Shown here one piece after another: positions 52,173 to 61,516 of a DNA stretch of 64,000 nt. Each line of letters starts with the position of its first letter. Within the stretch, counting starts at the first letter, position 1. The position numbers and the translations under genes were made by a program. The notes beneath the pieces were generated by a model. That model was not told the DNA's origin, made no database searches, and was given only the letters and a program-made list of their open reading frames with translations. Source of the DNA: Vulcanisaeta thermophila (GTDB lineage: Archaea; Thermoproteota; Thermoprotei; Thermoproteales; Thermocladiaceae); NCBI RefSeq assembly GCF_001748385.1, contig NZ_BCLI01000001.1, forward strand, positions 413,177-477,176, read 5' to 3'.

Positions 52173-54578
52173 TTATTCTCGGCGTTGGGCCTTTGTAACC
52201 CCAACCATGAACTCTGGGATCTCCGAAACCTCCAGGTAATACTGTAGTAATATTTTCATGATCTCCCTAAGGAGTAGCATGAGTGTTGACTTCCTAATAC
52301 CAAGCACATCCGAGGCCTCACGCCAGGGCCTTGCCTGGAGAACCTTGCATATTAGGGCTTCCTCGTAGTAACTCGGCAGGTTAATCCTGTCAATACCCCT
52401 CCTGAGGTAGTATGCCTTGACCACCTCGGTTATTGCATCCGTCGTGTTTTCATAACTCATGGGGCCCCATGCATAGGCTATTAACCTCCTCTTCTGGGCT
52501 TCGGTTAACTTGGGCGTGTAATTTTCATCGAGGGGCTTGCCCCAGTCCGTGAGGAGCATTCTTACCACGTCGGGCTCTAGATCATGGAATGGTCCCTGGA
52601 GGGAGTTAAGAAGCCTAAGCCTAAACTCCCTATTTGCGTACTCCACGGTCTCCCTGGCCTCCTCCCTAACCGCCTTTACGAGGAGTACACTGTACTCACC
52701 GCTTATTGGGTTCCTCTCAGGGCTTATGTGGACTGGCATGTAGCCGTTCTTAATCCAGAAGTTGAGGAGCTTGGCATTAACACCGAAACCCACACCAACC
52801 CAGTCAATATTCCTCTCCCTGGCCTCCTCCTCAATGCGCCTTAGCATTTCAGTCCCGAGCCCGCGGTCCTGAAGCTCTGGGTGTGTGGCTATTCTAATTA
52901 TCCTCCAACCCCTGAGCTTTGCGAATTCCGTGAGCCCCCAGTACTTTATTAATCTGTCAGGTATTATATTACCTGGTAGCTTCAACCCCTTAACCACAAG
53001 GTCTATGGTATTATCATCAATGCCACCCTCCTCGGCAAGCTCCACGGAAACCACCACCTTACCACTGGGCAGTGCCAGGGCCCTCACGAAGTGGTGGGGC
53101 GCGTCCATCATCATGCCCAGGTCATCAGGCTCATTCCTATAGTGGGCCTGCACGTATATCCCGAAGAACTGCCTAAGCCTCTCCTCATCCTTTAGGAAGA
53201 ACTCCTCGGCGTTTGGTATGATGTACACCAGAGATTCCCTATTGCCCAGGGCCTTAACATCCTCATCGGTTATCCTCGCAGGCTCCGCATCAAGTAAGAA
53301 TGTACTGAAGAGCCACTTCTCCACTGGGTCGTTGGGTGCGTACCTAATGGGTTCCTTCAACTCGTACTCCAGGACCTTGGTGTCCCTACTCTCCCTGAGG
53401 TACTTGAGGAACCTGAGGCTGAAGCCCCTGCCAGCCCCCTCGTAACCGTGTATTGTGGATGCGTAGATAACCCTGCTAAACCTATCATGTATCCCATAGA
53501 GCACTGGCAGTGGTATCATGGCAGCCTCATCAACAACCACAATATCCCTACCCTCCTCACGGAGCATGTCATAGGGCCTTACGTAATCAATGAATATTGA
53601 CACACCAACCTTAACGGAAACCACGTCATCGCCCCAGTAATCCACGTGTGGGTCGTAGCCCAGGGCCTTCAATCCCTTAATCACGAATTCCATAAGTGTG
53701 GCAACATTGCTCGGGTTCATTGCTGTCACAGCCATCCTGGTCCTACCCTTGGCCTTCCTTAATCTATGGGCCAACGCCGCAAGCGCTAGCCCAATGACGG
53801 CCGACTTACCCCTACCCCTATCGGCTATCAATACCACGTTCACCTTGCGACCCTTAGGGGGCCTATTCAACAACTCCTCCATTATCCTCAAGGCCTCAAC
53901 CTGGTCCTGGGTCCTGGCCAACTCGTAAATCTTCCTGGAGAACCTAATCCTCTCTGGGATGCCTATGGGTCTCGGCTCCCACTTAATGGGGTTTCCAATG
54001 TTGGATGGTGACTTTATTACCGAGCCTTCGTCAGCATTTATGACTAGTGTGTAATCATCACTTAGTAAACTTCTCCAAAACCTAACCTTAAGAAAATGCC
54101 TAACGCTCTCGGGACCATACTGAGGAACCAGGAGGGACTGCTGGAACTTAGTGAGCCTTTTAACCCACTCATTAATTGGTGGGATCATGAGCACGTAGAC
54201 ACCACCACCCCTAACAATACCACCAAGCCTACCCACATCATTGGGCTTAAGATCATTGATCAAGTCAAGAATTGCGAAGTCCACCGTGGTGCCCAGGAGC
54301 TTATCAGTCTCCTTGTACGGCTTATAATCAATACTTACGTCAACATCACCAACACCCCTCATCAGGAGCTCCATCCTCCTCTGGGCGTCTGGGTACTCGG
54401 GCTGGTACATGTAAAGCCCAGAGGCACCACTCCTTAATTGTGAGAATACCCTAAGCACCTCGATGACGTGCTTAATAATTAACGAGTCATCGGTACCCAC
54501 CACCACGATCAATCTCCTATGATTCCCGGCAATACCATCCTCCACCAACTGCCTCACAGTATCCACAAGCCCAGTCAT
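52173..54578 (-). CDS. tmcA: tRNA(Met)/RNA cytidine acetyltransferase
   Basis: An 801-residue TmcA/Nat10 homologue that makes N4-acetylcytidine in tRNA and, in hyperthermophilic archaea, widely in RNA. The N-terminal domain (~1-200) is followed by an RNA-helicase-like ATPase with Walker A ADRGRGKSA (252-260) and Walker B VVVDEAAMIPLP. A GNAT acetyltransferase follows with IATHPELQDRGLGTEML, where the Q/R-x-x-G-x-G/A loop binds acetyl-CoA, and a C-terminal tRNA-binding tail. Length is normal for archaeal members. It is a stand-alone gene. Confidence 0.93.
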   Translation of the reverse strand: MTGLVDTVRQLVEDGIAGNHRRLIVVVGTDDSLIIKHVIEVLRVFSQLRSGASGLYMYQPEYPDAQRRMELLMRGVGDVDVSIDYKPYKETDKLLGTTVDFAILDLINDLKPNDVGRLGGIVRGGGVYVLMIPPINEWVKRLTKFQQSLLVPQYGPESVRHFLKVRFWRSLLSDDYTLVINADEGSVIKSPSNIGNPIKWEPRPIGIPERIRFSRKIYELARTQDQVEALRIMEELLNRPPKGRKVNVVLIADRGRGKSAVIGLALAALAHRLRKAKGRTRMAVTAMNPSNVATLMEFVIKGLKALGYDPHVDYWGDDVVSVKVGVSIFIDYVRPYDMLREEGRDIVVVDEAAMIPLPVLYGIHDRFSRVIYASTIHGYEGAGRGFSLRFLKYLRESRDTKVLEYELKEPIRYAPNDPVEKWLFSTFLLDAEPARITDEDVKALGNRESLVYIIPNAEEFFLKDEERLRQFFGIYVQAHYRNEPDDLGMMMDAPHHFVRALALPSGKVVVSVELAEEGGIDDNTIDLVVKGLKLPGNIIPDRLIKYWGLTEFAKLRGWRIIRIATHPELQDRGLGTEMLRRIEEEARERNIDWVGVGFGVNAKLLNFWIKNGYMPVHISPERNPISGEYSVLLVKAVREEARETVEYANREFRLRLLNSLQGPFHDLEPDVVRMLLTDWGKPLDENYTPKLTEAQKRRLIAYAWGPMSYENTTDAITEVVKAYYLRRGIDRINLPSYYEEALICKVLQARPWREASDVLGIRKSTLMLLLREIMKILLQYYLEVSEIPEFMVGVTKAQRRE

Positions 54579-54721
54579 GCAGGGCGCCTAGGCACCCATA
54601 ACCCCAGAGATAAGCCTTTCCTTCATAATGCATGTCAAGCCCTGAGGAATACCATACCCAGCAGTACGGTTATACCGCCAGTTAGTTAAGGATAAAACCA
54701 CCGTACTATCACTGGGAGTTA

Positions 54722-55492
54722 ATGGCAAATCCGGAAACTACCATGGGTAGGAGGGACTTTCTAAGGGCTATGCTACTCGTGGCAGGGGCTGCCGTGGTAA
54801 TGGGAATGCTCAGGGGCCTGGAGTACCTAGTGCCCCCTGAAATCGGCATCACATCATTCCCCAAGCTACTCCTCGTTGATGAAAATAGCAAGCCCATTAA
54901 GGCTAGCTCCCTACCAGTCAATGCGAACCCCACCATAGCCCTATTCCCATACCCACTGAGCAACGAGCCCAATTTCCTACTTAACCTTGGTGATTCCTCT
55001 GGTAGGCCTGTGGAGGTCCCCCCAACCACCGTTGTGATTCCCCAGACCGGCGTTACGTACGAATTTCCCGGCGGTGTTGGCCCCCACAGGTCTATCGTGG
55101 CCTACAGCGCCCTATGCCAACACCTGGGCTGCACATTCCCAGAACTCACATTTTATCCGCCTGGTCATAAGGTATTAACTGCCAAGGGACCCATGGACAT
55201 GATCCTATACTGCTCATGCCACGGCTCCGTGTACGATCCCTATCGTGGTGGTGCTGTGGTCACAGGACCCACAGTGAGGCCGCTACCGGCTGTGGTTCTT
55301 GAGTGGGATCCAAACACTGACGAATTATACGCAGTGAGGATGATCGGGCCTGTGATCTACGGACACCCAGGATTCGACAACCCAACAAAAGACGTAGTAA
55401 ACAACCCAGTGGGAGACCTACAGTGGGGGAGCCCAATAAGTGGAAGCATAACAACGGTAACAACACACATAAATCCAGCAATCAAGGGGTGA
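54722..55492 (+). CDS. Rieske iron-sulfur protein (SoxL-like)
   Basis: A 256-residue protein with a Tat-type signal (GRRDFLRAMLLVAGAAVVMG), which acts as membrane anchor while the domain faces outside. The [2Fe-2S] ligands are in CQHLGC (C132, H134, C137 for the disulfide) and CSCHGS (C164, C166, H167). This is the electron-carrying subunit of a bc-type quinol-oxidising complex. The cytochrome b gene starts 4 nt after its stop, so they form one operon. Confidence 0.93.
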   Translation: MANPETTMGRRDFLRAMLLVAGAAVVMGMLRGLEYLVPPEIGITSFPKLLLVDENSKPIKASSLPVNANPTIALFPYPLSNEPNFLLNLGDSSGRPVEVPPTTVVIPQTGVTYEFPGGVGPHRSIVAYSALCQHLGCTFPELTFYPPGHKVLTAKGPMDMILYCSCHGSVYDPYRGGAVVTGPTVRPLPAVVLEWDPNTDELYAVRMIGPVIYGHPGFDNPTKDVVNNPVGDLQWGSPISGSITTVTTHINPAIKG

Positions 55493-55496
55493 TTAC

Positions 55497-56927
55497 ATGA
55501 GTGGCAGGAGGAGTTTCCGGGAATGGATTGAGGAGACATTCCACCTAAGGGATGCCCCGTTCATGGGTGTTCCTGATTACATGTTCAACTTGAAATACTG
55601 GCTTGGGGCCATAGCAGCGAGCGCATTTACCTGGCAGGTAATGACTGGCCTACTACTGTTGTTTTACTACGAACCTAGCAATGCCTATGACTCCACAATG
55701 TCCATAATACACAACGTGCCCTTCGGCTCCATAATACTCTCAAGCCACCTCTACGGTGCCTACGTGATGATAATCGCAACATACATTCACGGGCTTTACG
55801 TATTCTTTAGAGGCGCCTATAAAAGGCCTAGGGGTGCTCAGTGGGTTCTTGGGGTAATATTATTCGTACTAACACTTCTCACGGCCTTTACGGGCTACTC
55901 ATTAACTGGTGATGTGCTGGCTATTGACGCCATTAATGTGGGTAGAGGCATACTATCAGCACTGGGTCTTCAGGAATTAGTGCCGGTTATCTTTGGCGGT
56001 GGGGCTTCGGTGAATTTATTTACTAGGTTGCTTGCATGGCATATAATCATCACAGCCATGATAGTACCACTACTAGCCCTGCACTTTTACTTGGCTGAGA
56101 AAAACGGCTTCATGCCAAACCCTAAAGAAGTAAGTTACAGAGTGCCTGCGATACTTAGGAGGGATGACCCCAGGATTAAGCCCTGGTGGCCCAGGAACTT
56201 CGTGTACATGCTCGGCGTGGTATTCCTTACCTGGGGAGTAATACTGCTGGTACCCTCAATACTGGCACTACCCAGTGTGTACCCCTCAGTCCCAATACTA
56301 TTCTCGCCATACCCAGGCCCATCACCCACAAGCCCGCAGGCCGCCGCCATCCCCGCATACCCACCCTGGTTCTTCCTAGTCATTTACAAGGTGCTTGACA
56401 TGCCCCTTGGCTTAGCCGTTAATATTGTGCTTAGCATGATCATACCCGTAGTAATACTACTGATAATACCACTCCTGGATAGGAACGAGTACCTACACCC
56501 ACTGGATAGGCCCTGGGTAACAACACTGGTCCTACTGGGCCTAGTATGGCTAATAGAGCTGAGCGTATGGTCAGCAGTACAACCCGGCGTCCCAGTGAGG
56601 CCCACCTGGGCCGCAGTAACGCTGTTACCACCGGTCATAATAATAGTGGGTGGCATGATAGCCCTCAGGAGAAGGTGGGTTAGGGTAAGGAATGCAGTGC
56701 CAAGTAGGTCAGGAAAGACTAGGCAGGGTAATCAATGGAGACTTAGTAAGAATGCTGCCTCACTGCTTACCTACATAGCCTCAGTACTTGCCATAATAAT
56801 CACCGCGCTATCATTCACACTGAACCCAATAACTGATGGGCCATTCATAGGGGTCGCCTGGGGCTCCTCCCTATTACTATTCTCAGCAGCCACATTCTCA
56901 TACTTCTACGTGAACTACCTAGATTAA
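55497..56927 (+). CDS. Cytochrome b of a Rieske/cytochrome b complex (SoxN-like)
   Basis: A 476-residue membrane protein with about 11 helices. The two heme pairs are H84/H98 (SSHLYGAYVMIIATYIHGLY) and H182/H196 (AWHIIITAMIVPLLALHFY), each 14 residues apart. The quinol-site motif is PPWFFL where typical cytochromes b have PEWY/PEWF, so the usual glutamate is missing. It should oxidise quinol together with the Rieske protein. No cytochrome c1 gene is present, as in other crenarchaeal versions. Confidence 0.9.
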   Translation: MSGRRSFREWIEETFHLRDAPFMGVPDYMFNLKYWLGAIAASAFTWQVMTGLLLLFYYEPSNAYDSTMSIIHNVPFGSIILSSHLYGAYVMIIATYIHGLYVFFRGAYKRPRGAQWVLGVILFVLTLLTAFTGYSLTGDVLAIDAINVGRGILSALGLQELVPVIFGGGASVNLFTRLLAWHIIITAMIVPLLALHFYLAEKNGFMPNPKEVSYRVPAILRRDDPRIKPWWPRNFVYMLGVVFLTWGVILLVPSILALPSVYPSVPILFSPYPGPSPTSPQAAAIPAYPPWFFLVIYKVLDMPLGLAVNIVLSMIIPVVILLIIPLLDRNEYLHPLDRPWVTTLVLLGLVWLIELSVWSAVQPGVPVRPTWAAVTLLPPVIIIVGGMIALRRRWVRVRNAVPSRSGKTRQGNQWRLSKNAASLLTYIASVLAIIITALSFTLNPITDGPFIGVAWGSSLLLFSAATFSYFYVNYLD

Positions 56928-56977
56928 ACCTAAAGCCCAGAAAACTTATTTAACTTATAAGGAATATTCTGTTTTGA

Positions 56978-57033
56978 GTGATTGGGCGCGTTGGTTCTGA
57001 ACCTGGTGATGAGAGATGGGCGGAAAGGGATGA
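56978..57033 (+). ncRNA. Weak C/D-box guide RNA candidate
   Basis: GTGATTG (56978-56984, poor C box), a 12-nt guide GGCGCGTTGGTT, D' CTGA (56997-57000), a 5-nt spacer, a perfect C' GTGATGA (57006-57012), then 17 nt to ATGA. A TATA-like AACTTATAAGG near 56952-56962 has correct spacing for a start near 56978. The poor outer boxes and long second guide make this doubtful. Confidence 0.25.
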
Positions 57034-57104
57034 GTATTCACACAGGGGTTAGTAATAAGTCAAATAGGTAGTGCTTAAAAGCCCATGAATACACCCCACT
57101 ACGT

Positions 57105-57203
57105 ATGAACCTTAACGGGACGTTCACGATACAGGAAATCAATGAAACAATTAATGATGATTCAATAAAGGTAGACACATCAATGCCTAATCATGGGTGG
57201 TAA
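57105..57203 (+). CDS. Possible 32-residue peptide upstream of the NuoM-like gene
   Basis: ATG 57105 opens 32 codons (MNLNGTFTIQEINETINDD...) and stops at TAA 57201-57203, 3 nt before the ATG of the next gene. CTTAAAAG at 57073-57080 is centred about 28 nt upstream, fitting a leaderless mRNA. The peptide is acidic with no hydrophobic segment. It may be a real microprotein, or simply a leader whose translation couples to the downstream gene. Confidence 0.35.
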   Translation: MNLNGTFTIQEINETINDDSIKVDTSMPNHGW

Positions 57204-57206
57204 ACC

Positions 57207-58682
57207 ATGATTGTTAGGTTCGACCCAATACTGGTGGCGTCATTAGCAATACCCCTGGTGGCAGCCATCATAGACTCCTTCATAAAGGATAAGAACATAT
57301 CCGGCGCCATATCCTCCGCTTCATTCCTACCCATAATCGCGTACTCAATCTACGGCATAACCACCGGCGCCGACTACCTAGTCCCCATTGGCTCACTCCC
57401 AGGGCCCATAGGCACCATTTACCTGGTCTTTGACGGCTTAAGTAATGCCTTCGGCTTCGCCATAGCCATGATATCCCTAACAATATCCATAGTCTCCATA
57501 CCGTACATGGAGCACAGGTTCAAGGTCCTGGGAATACCGGATCAATTCAACATATACTTCCTACTCTTCACACTGTGTGGCATATCCATGCTTTGGATTG
57601 TGTACGCCTATAACTTGATACTTATGTACATAGGCATTGAGGTCTCCCTAATAGCCTCCTTCCTACTGATATACTTCTACGGTTATGATGGCTTCGGAAA
57701 GACCAGGCAGTGGATTGGAATATTATACTTCGTCTATACCCATGTAGCCAGCGTACTATTCCTAGTGGGCGTCATCATACTATCCCTCTACTCAAACACC
57801 ATGGACCTGGCCAGCATAAGGTACATACCACCAATAGCCTGGCTCCTAATGCTAATTGGAATGCTAATAAAACTCCCAAGCTACGGACCCCACGTATGGC
57901 TCCCCTGGGCCCACGGCATGCACCCCACACCCGTGGCAGCCCTGATAATATCTGTGGTCGGCCTATCAGCCTACATACTGGCCAGGCTGTATTTAATATC
58001 ACCGTACTTCATAAGTGACTACAGGATACCAATACTTGCATACGCAATACTAAGCGGCGTCCTAACGGGCCTGGGAACCTTCAGGCACAGGTACCACTAC
58101 AAGTGGTTGCTTGCATACTCCACAGTGGCCAACATGGCGTACCTACTGGCTGGGCTTGCAGTGGGCACCTACGGAATAGTGGGGCTCACACTACACTTCA
58201 TAGCGCACCAGTTCGGTAAGGCTGTGCTCTTCATGACCGCAGGAGCCATAATAGTCTATTATGAGGTCACGGACATTGATGAAATGGGCGGCCTACAAAC
58301 ATTCATGCCGTCCATTGGTGGGGCAGCCCTCCTGGGCTGGATGAGCCTATCCGGCATATTCACGGTGGCGCTGCTGGGTGAGTTCTACATATTCCTTGGG
58401 TTGATAAGCACCCTGGGCTTCAGCCTAGACACCCTATGGGCCTTCGCTGGCCTGGCCTTCATGTTCATACTCACGGGTTACTACGGCTTCTGGGCACTCA
58501 AGGAGGTATTCTACGGACAGCCACGTAAGAACATCTACACCAAGGTTAATGTGGATCCCAAGTTCGTGGTGCCGCTCTACGTACTCGGACTGGCATCGGT
58601 AATACTTTTATTCCCACCAGCATCCACATCCCTAGTGGGCTCCGTACTAAAGGCCATCTACACGGTGATGGCCCATGTATAG
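57207..58682 (+). CDS. NuoM/MrpD-like proton-translocating subunit
   Basis: A 491-residue antiporter-like complex I subunit with about 14 transmembrane helices. Key ionisable residues are the helix-5 Glu in LILMYIGIEVSLIAS, the helix-7 Lys in IGMLIKLPSYGPHVWLPWAH, and a later Lys in HFIAHQFGKAVLFMTAGA. These match NuoM/NuoN/MrpD channels for protons or Na+. The NuoL-like gene overlaps its end by 8 nt. No hydrophilic or quinone-binding complex I subunit is nearby. Confidence 0.85.
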   Translation: MIVRFDPILVASLAIPLVAAIIDSFIKDKNISGAISSASFLPIIAYSIYGITTGADYLVPIGSLPGPIGTIYLVFDGLSNAFGFAIAMISLTISIVSIPYMEHRFKVLGIPDQFNIYFLLFTLCGISMLWIVYAYNLILMYIGIEVSLIASFLLIYFYGYDGFGKTRQWIGILYFVYTHVASVLFLVGVIILSLYSNTMDLASIRYIPPIAWLLMLIGMLIKLPSYGPHVWLPWAHGMHPTPVAALIISVVGLSAYILARLYLISPYFISDYRIPILAYAILSGVLTGLGTFRHRYHYKWLLAYSTVANMAYLLAGLAVGTYGIVGLTLHFIAHQFGKAVLFMTAGAIIVYYEVTDIDEMGGLQTFMPSIGGAALLGWMSLSGIFTVALLGEFYIFLGLISTLGFSLDTLWAFAGLAFMFILTGYYGFWALKEVFYGQPRKNIYTKVNVDPKFVVPLYVLGLASVILLFPPASTSLVGSVLKAIYTVMAHV

Positions 58683-60645
58683 CCAGGAGCTGGGTCTACT
58701 CATGGGATTAATGCTAATAATCCCCGTCCTCCTAGCGGGCCCCATAGCCATATACTGGCTCTTTATCCAGGACCCACGCAGGGCGAGGCCCCTGGCCTAC
58801 TTAGCCGTTGCTGGTCTCGGAGTCTCCGCCCTAATCTCCACATACATAGCCGTGGCATTCCCACTAAAGCCCATTGTCTACTCAACGCCCTGGATAGTAC
58901 TGCCCAGCTTCACTATCCACGTATCATTCATAGTGGACTTCCTGAGTAGGTACATGGGGCTACTAACCGCCTGGCTCGCCTTCATAATAGGCGTGTACAG
59001 CCTGGACTACCTGGCCAATGACTACAGGCTTGGTTGGTTCTGGTTCTTCTACAACCTATTCGCAGCATCCATGCTACTCACCGTGTACTCAAACGACCTA
59101 ATGCTCATGTTCATAGGGTGGGAGGGCCTTGGATTGGCCTCGTGGGCATTGATAGGGCATTGGTACAAGGACGATGATGAACTCTCCTACGTGGGCAGGA
59201 CAGGAGACAGGCTAATACTGGGCAAGCCCGCCTGGACCACACCATCCTACGCGGCCTACAGGGCAATAGCCACCGTCAGGTTCGGCGACATACCAATGCT
59301 CGGAGCCATAGCTGCCATAGGCCTGTTCGGAGGCTCCCTGGAATTCACAAGCATAAACTGGAACCATATAATCACAACACTGGGTGTTGGGGGCACAGTG
59401 GCCCTCCTCATAGCCTTCATGCTGGGACCATACACAAAGAGCGCCCAGTTCCCATTCAATGATTGGTTACTCACGGCAATGACAGGCCCCACAAGCGTCT
59501 CCGCGCTACTCCACTCAGCAACAATGGTCGCCGCTGGAGTTTACATATTCATGAGGCTGACGCAATCCTTATACGCGGCCCACGTGATAATCAGCACAGG
59601 GATTGAGATTGTTTACCTGGTCACCGTGTACATGGGCCTACTCACGGCATTACTGGGCGCATTATTCGCAACAATGATTGATGAGAGGAAGGTCATACTC
59701 GCTGGGTCCACAATGTCAAGCCTAGGGTTCATGATGGGGGTAACGGCACTAACACCCTTCATACCCGAATCCATCTCCGTTGGTGAGTACGTGGTACCAC
59801 TGGCGGTTTTGGTGGCCTTCTCCTACCTAATAATCCACGCCCTATCCAAGGCAACCCTCTTCCTAGTCTCGGGGCACTTGATACATGAGACCCACACTAG
59901 GTTCAACATGGGAAACCTGGAACTGGCAAGGAGGATGAAACTGGGCTTCTACGCAGCAATGGCCGCAGCCATATCACTGGGCGGTGTACCACCACTGGCG
60001 GGTTACTGGATCCACGCGGCCATGGATGAGGCGGCCACGAGCGTCATAAGCATCGTGGGGATCGGCCCCTACGTACTAATGCTCCTGGCCTCCCTGGCCT
60101 ACGTGGCGTTCCTAGCTAGGTTTGTATCACTAAACTTCATAAAGGGCGAGGCGCCTCACGGGCCTCATGGTGAGCACGGTGGAGTGGCCTTGATGGTGCT
60201 GGCCTACACATTAACGGGCACTGCAGCCCTGGCATCCGTAGCCATACCATTCTTCCTAGTACCCCACGTATTCCTAAGCGCCGGTGTGGACACCACAGTA
60301 ATAATGATAGGGGTCATCCTATGGCTAATCTTCATAATAGCCCTCATCAAACCCAGGGTTGGCAATCTAGGCCCCATAACAAGGCTCTTCGAAAGGAGGT
60401 ACTACGTGCAAGCCTTCATGGACGTGGTCCTAGCGGGCTTCGGAGGATTACTCACACTGGCAGCCTTCTACATATACAAGGGCTTCGACATACTCTTCGA
60501 CTTCATAATACCAGACGCCGTAACAGGGCTCTCAAGGTACATAAGGTCACTCCAAAGGGGCTACCTAAGGACATACCTACAAATACTCCTGGTCACCACA
60601 GTCATAGTAATACTGGTGGTACTAATCATAATGGCAATCACATAA
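58675..60645 (+). CDS. NuoL/MrpA-like proton-translocating subunit
   Basis: A 656-residue antiporter-like protein, longer than the partner. The helix-5 Glu is in FIGWEGLGLASWALIGHWY, the helix-7 Lys in LGPYTKSAQFPFNDWL followed by AMTGPTSVSALLHSATMVAAG, and a further Lys in HALSKATLFLVSGHLIHE. A C-terminal hydrophobic helix (LQILLVTTVIVILVVLII) ends the chain, where NuoL carries its lateral helix and last helix. It overlaps the NuoM-like gene by 8 nt. The two genes follow the Rieske/cytochrome b pair. Confidence 0.87.
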   Translation: MYSQELGLLMGLMLIIPVLLAGPIAIYWLFIQDPRRARPLAYLAVAGLGVSALISTYIAVAFPLKPIVYSTPWIVLPSFTIHVSFIVDFLSRYMGLLTAWLAFIIGVYSLDYLANDYRLGWFWFFYNLFAASMLLTVYSNDLMLMFIGWEGLGLASWALIGHWYKDDDELSYVGRTGDRLILGKPAWTTPSYAAYRAIATVRFGDIPMLGAIAAIGLFGGSLEFTSINWNHIITTLGVGGTVALLIAFMLGPYTKSAQFPFNDWLLTAMTGPTSVSALLHSATMVAAGVYIFMRLTQSLYAAHVIISTGIEIVYLVTVYMGLLTALLGALFATMIDERKVILAGSTMSSLGFMMGVTALTPFIPESISVGEYVVPLAVLVAFSYLIIHALSKATLFLVSGHLIHETHTRFNMGNLELARRMKLGFYAAMAAAISLGGVPPLAGYWIHAAMDEAATSVISIVGIGPYVLMLLASLAYVAFLARFVSLNFIKGEAPHGPHGEHGGVALMVLAYTLTGTAALASVAIPFFLVPHVFLSAGVDTTVIMIGVILWLIFIIALIKPRVGNLGPITRLFERRYYVQAFMDVVLAGFGGLLTLAAFYIYKGFDILFDFIIPDAVTGLSRYIRSLQRGYLRTYLQILLVTTVIVILVVLIIMAIT

Positions 60646-60693
60646 CCACTAAACCCCACAAACAATATATATCAGTTAAAATATAAATACCCA

Positions 60694-61431
60694 ATGAACC
60701 AAACCGCACCCAATAAGGTGCTGGGGTTAGTGGGTTTGTTGTTGTTGTTCGTGACTGTTTTTCTGATTCTCACCGGTCATGGGTTAAGTGGTGGTTTGGT
60801 GCGTGGTGGTCGATTAAGTGCTCCCGATGAGTCGTTGAGTGCTTTGTCCGTTGTTTCCATGCCCATTAACGTCTCGGTCTTCGCCGTTGGTCCTAATTCC
60901 CTGCTGGGCTCGGTTAGGGGTTTGTTGCCCAATGCCTCTGTCACGCCCGTAACACTGAGCCAATTAGCGGAGACTCCGAACGACAGCATCATAGTAATTG
61001 ATTGGGGTTACGACGGCCTAAATCTGTCAAGCCCAACCATTGAGACACTATCAATACTACTCTCCAAGGGTGATTTCGTGGCTTTGTATGGAAACTCAAG
61101 CGATGAATTAGCCAGGAGTTATGGCTTAGTCAATTCTACTCAGCATCATCAAACAGGGTCTTTGAGAATAGCAAGGTGACGTTGGTATGGTTAGCACCAC
61201 AGTGGGTCGGACCATATCCTGATTATTATATCTATGGTTTGGGGGTGTATCAGGATGGTAATAGTACATTCTACATCGACTCATGCATAGAATTCAATAA
61301 CAACGGAGGTACTGGTGACAGCACCGCAATCATAAGTAACCTATTTCCTGGGAAACGCACCAATAAACAGCTACCTAACAGGGCTAACCACCGCAACAAC
61401 ATTATGCTACTTCCTACCAACACCACCATAA
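60694..61431 (+). pseudogene. Frameshifted membrane-anchored surface protein gene
   Basis: The first frame encodes an N-terminal membrane helix (VLGLVGLLLLFVTVFLILTG) and an extracytoplasmic region with sequons up to about 61130. Coherent coding then continues in a second frame (VFENSKVTLVWLAPQWVGP, then YIYGLGVYQDGNSTFYIDSC) to about 61340, and in a third frame (YFLGNAPINSYLTGLTTATT) to a stop at 61429-61431. Two indels, near 61125-61140 and 61335-61350, explain this. The family is not recognised; the 5' part looks slightly like DUF4350-type proteins. ATATATAT near 60664 is a suitable promoter. Confidence 0.6.
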
Positions 61432-61516
61432 AGGGGCGGTGTGCGGTAAATTTGCCATCTTATTAACTAAACCATTATGTATGACCAGCATAGACCTGGT
61501 TGGTGGCCCCTTAGGA

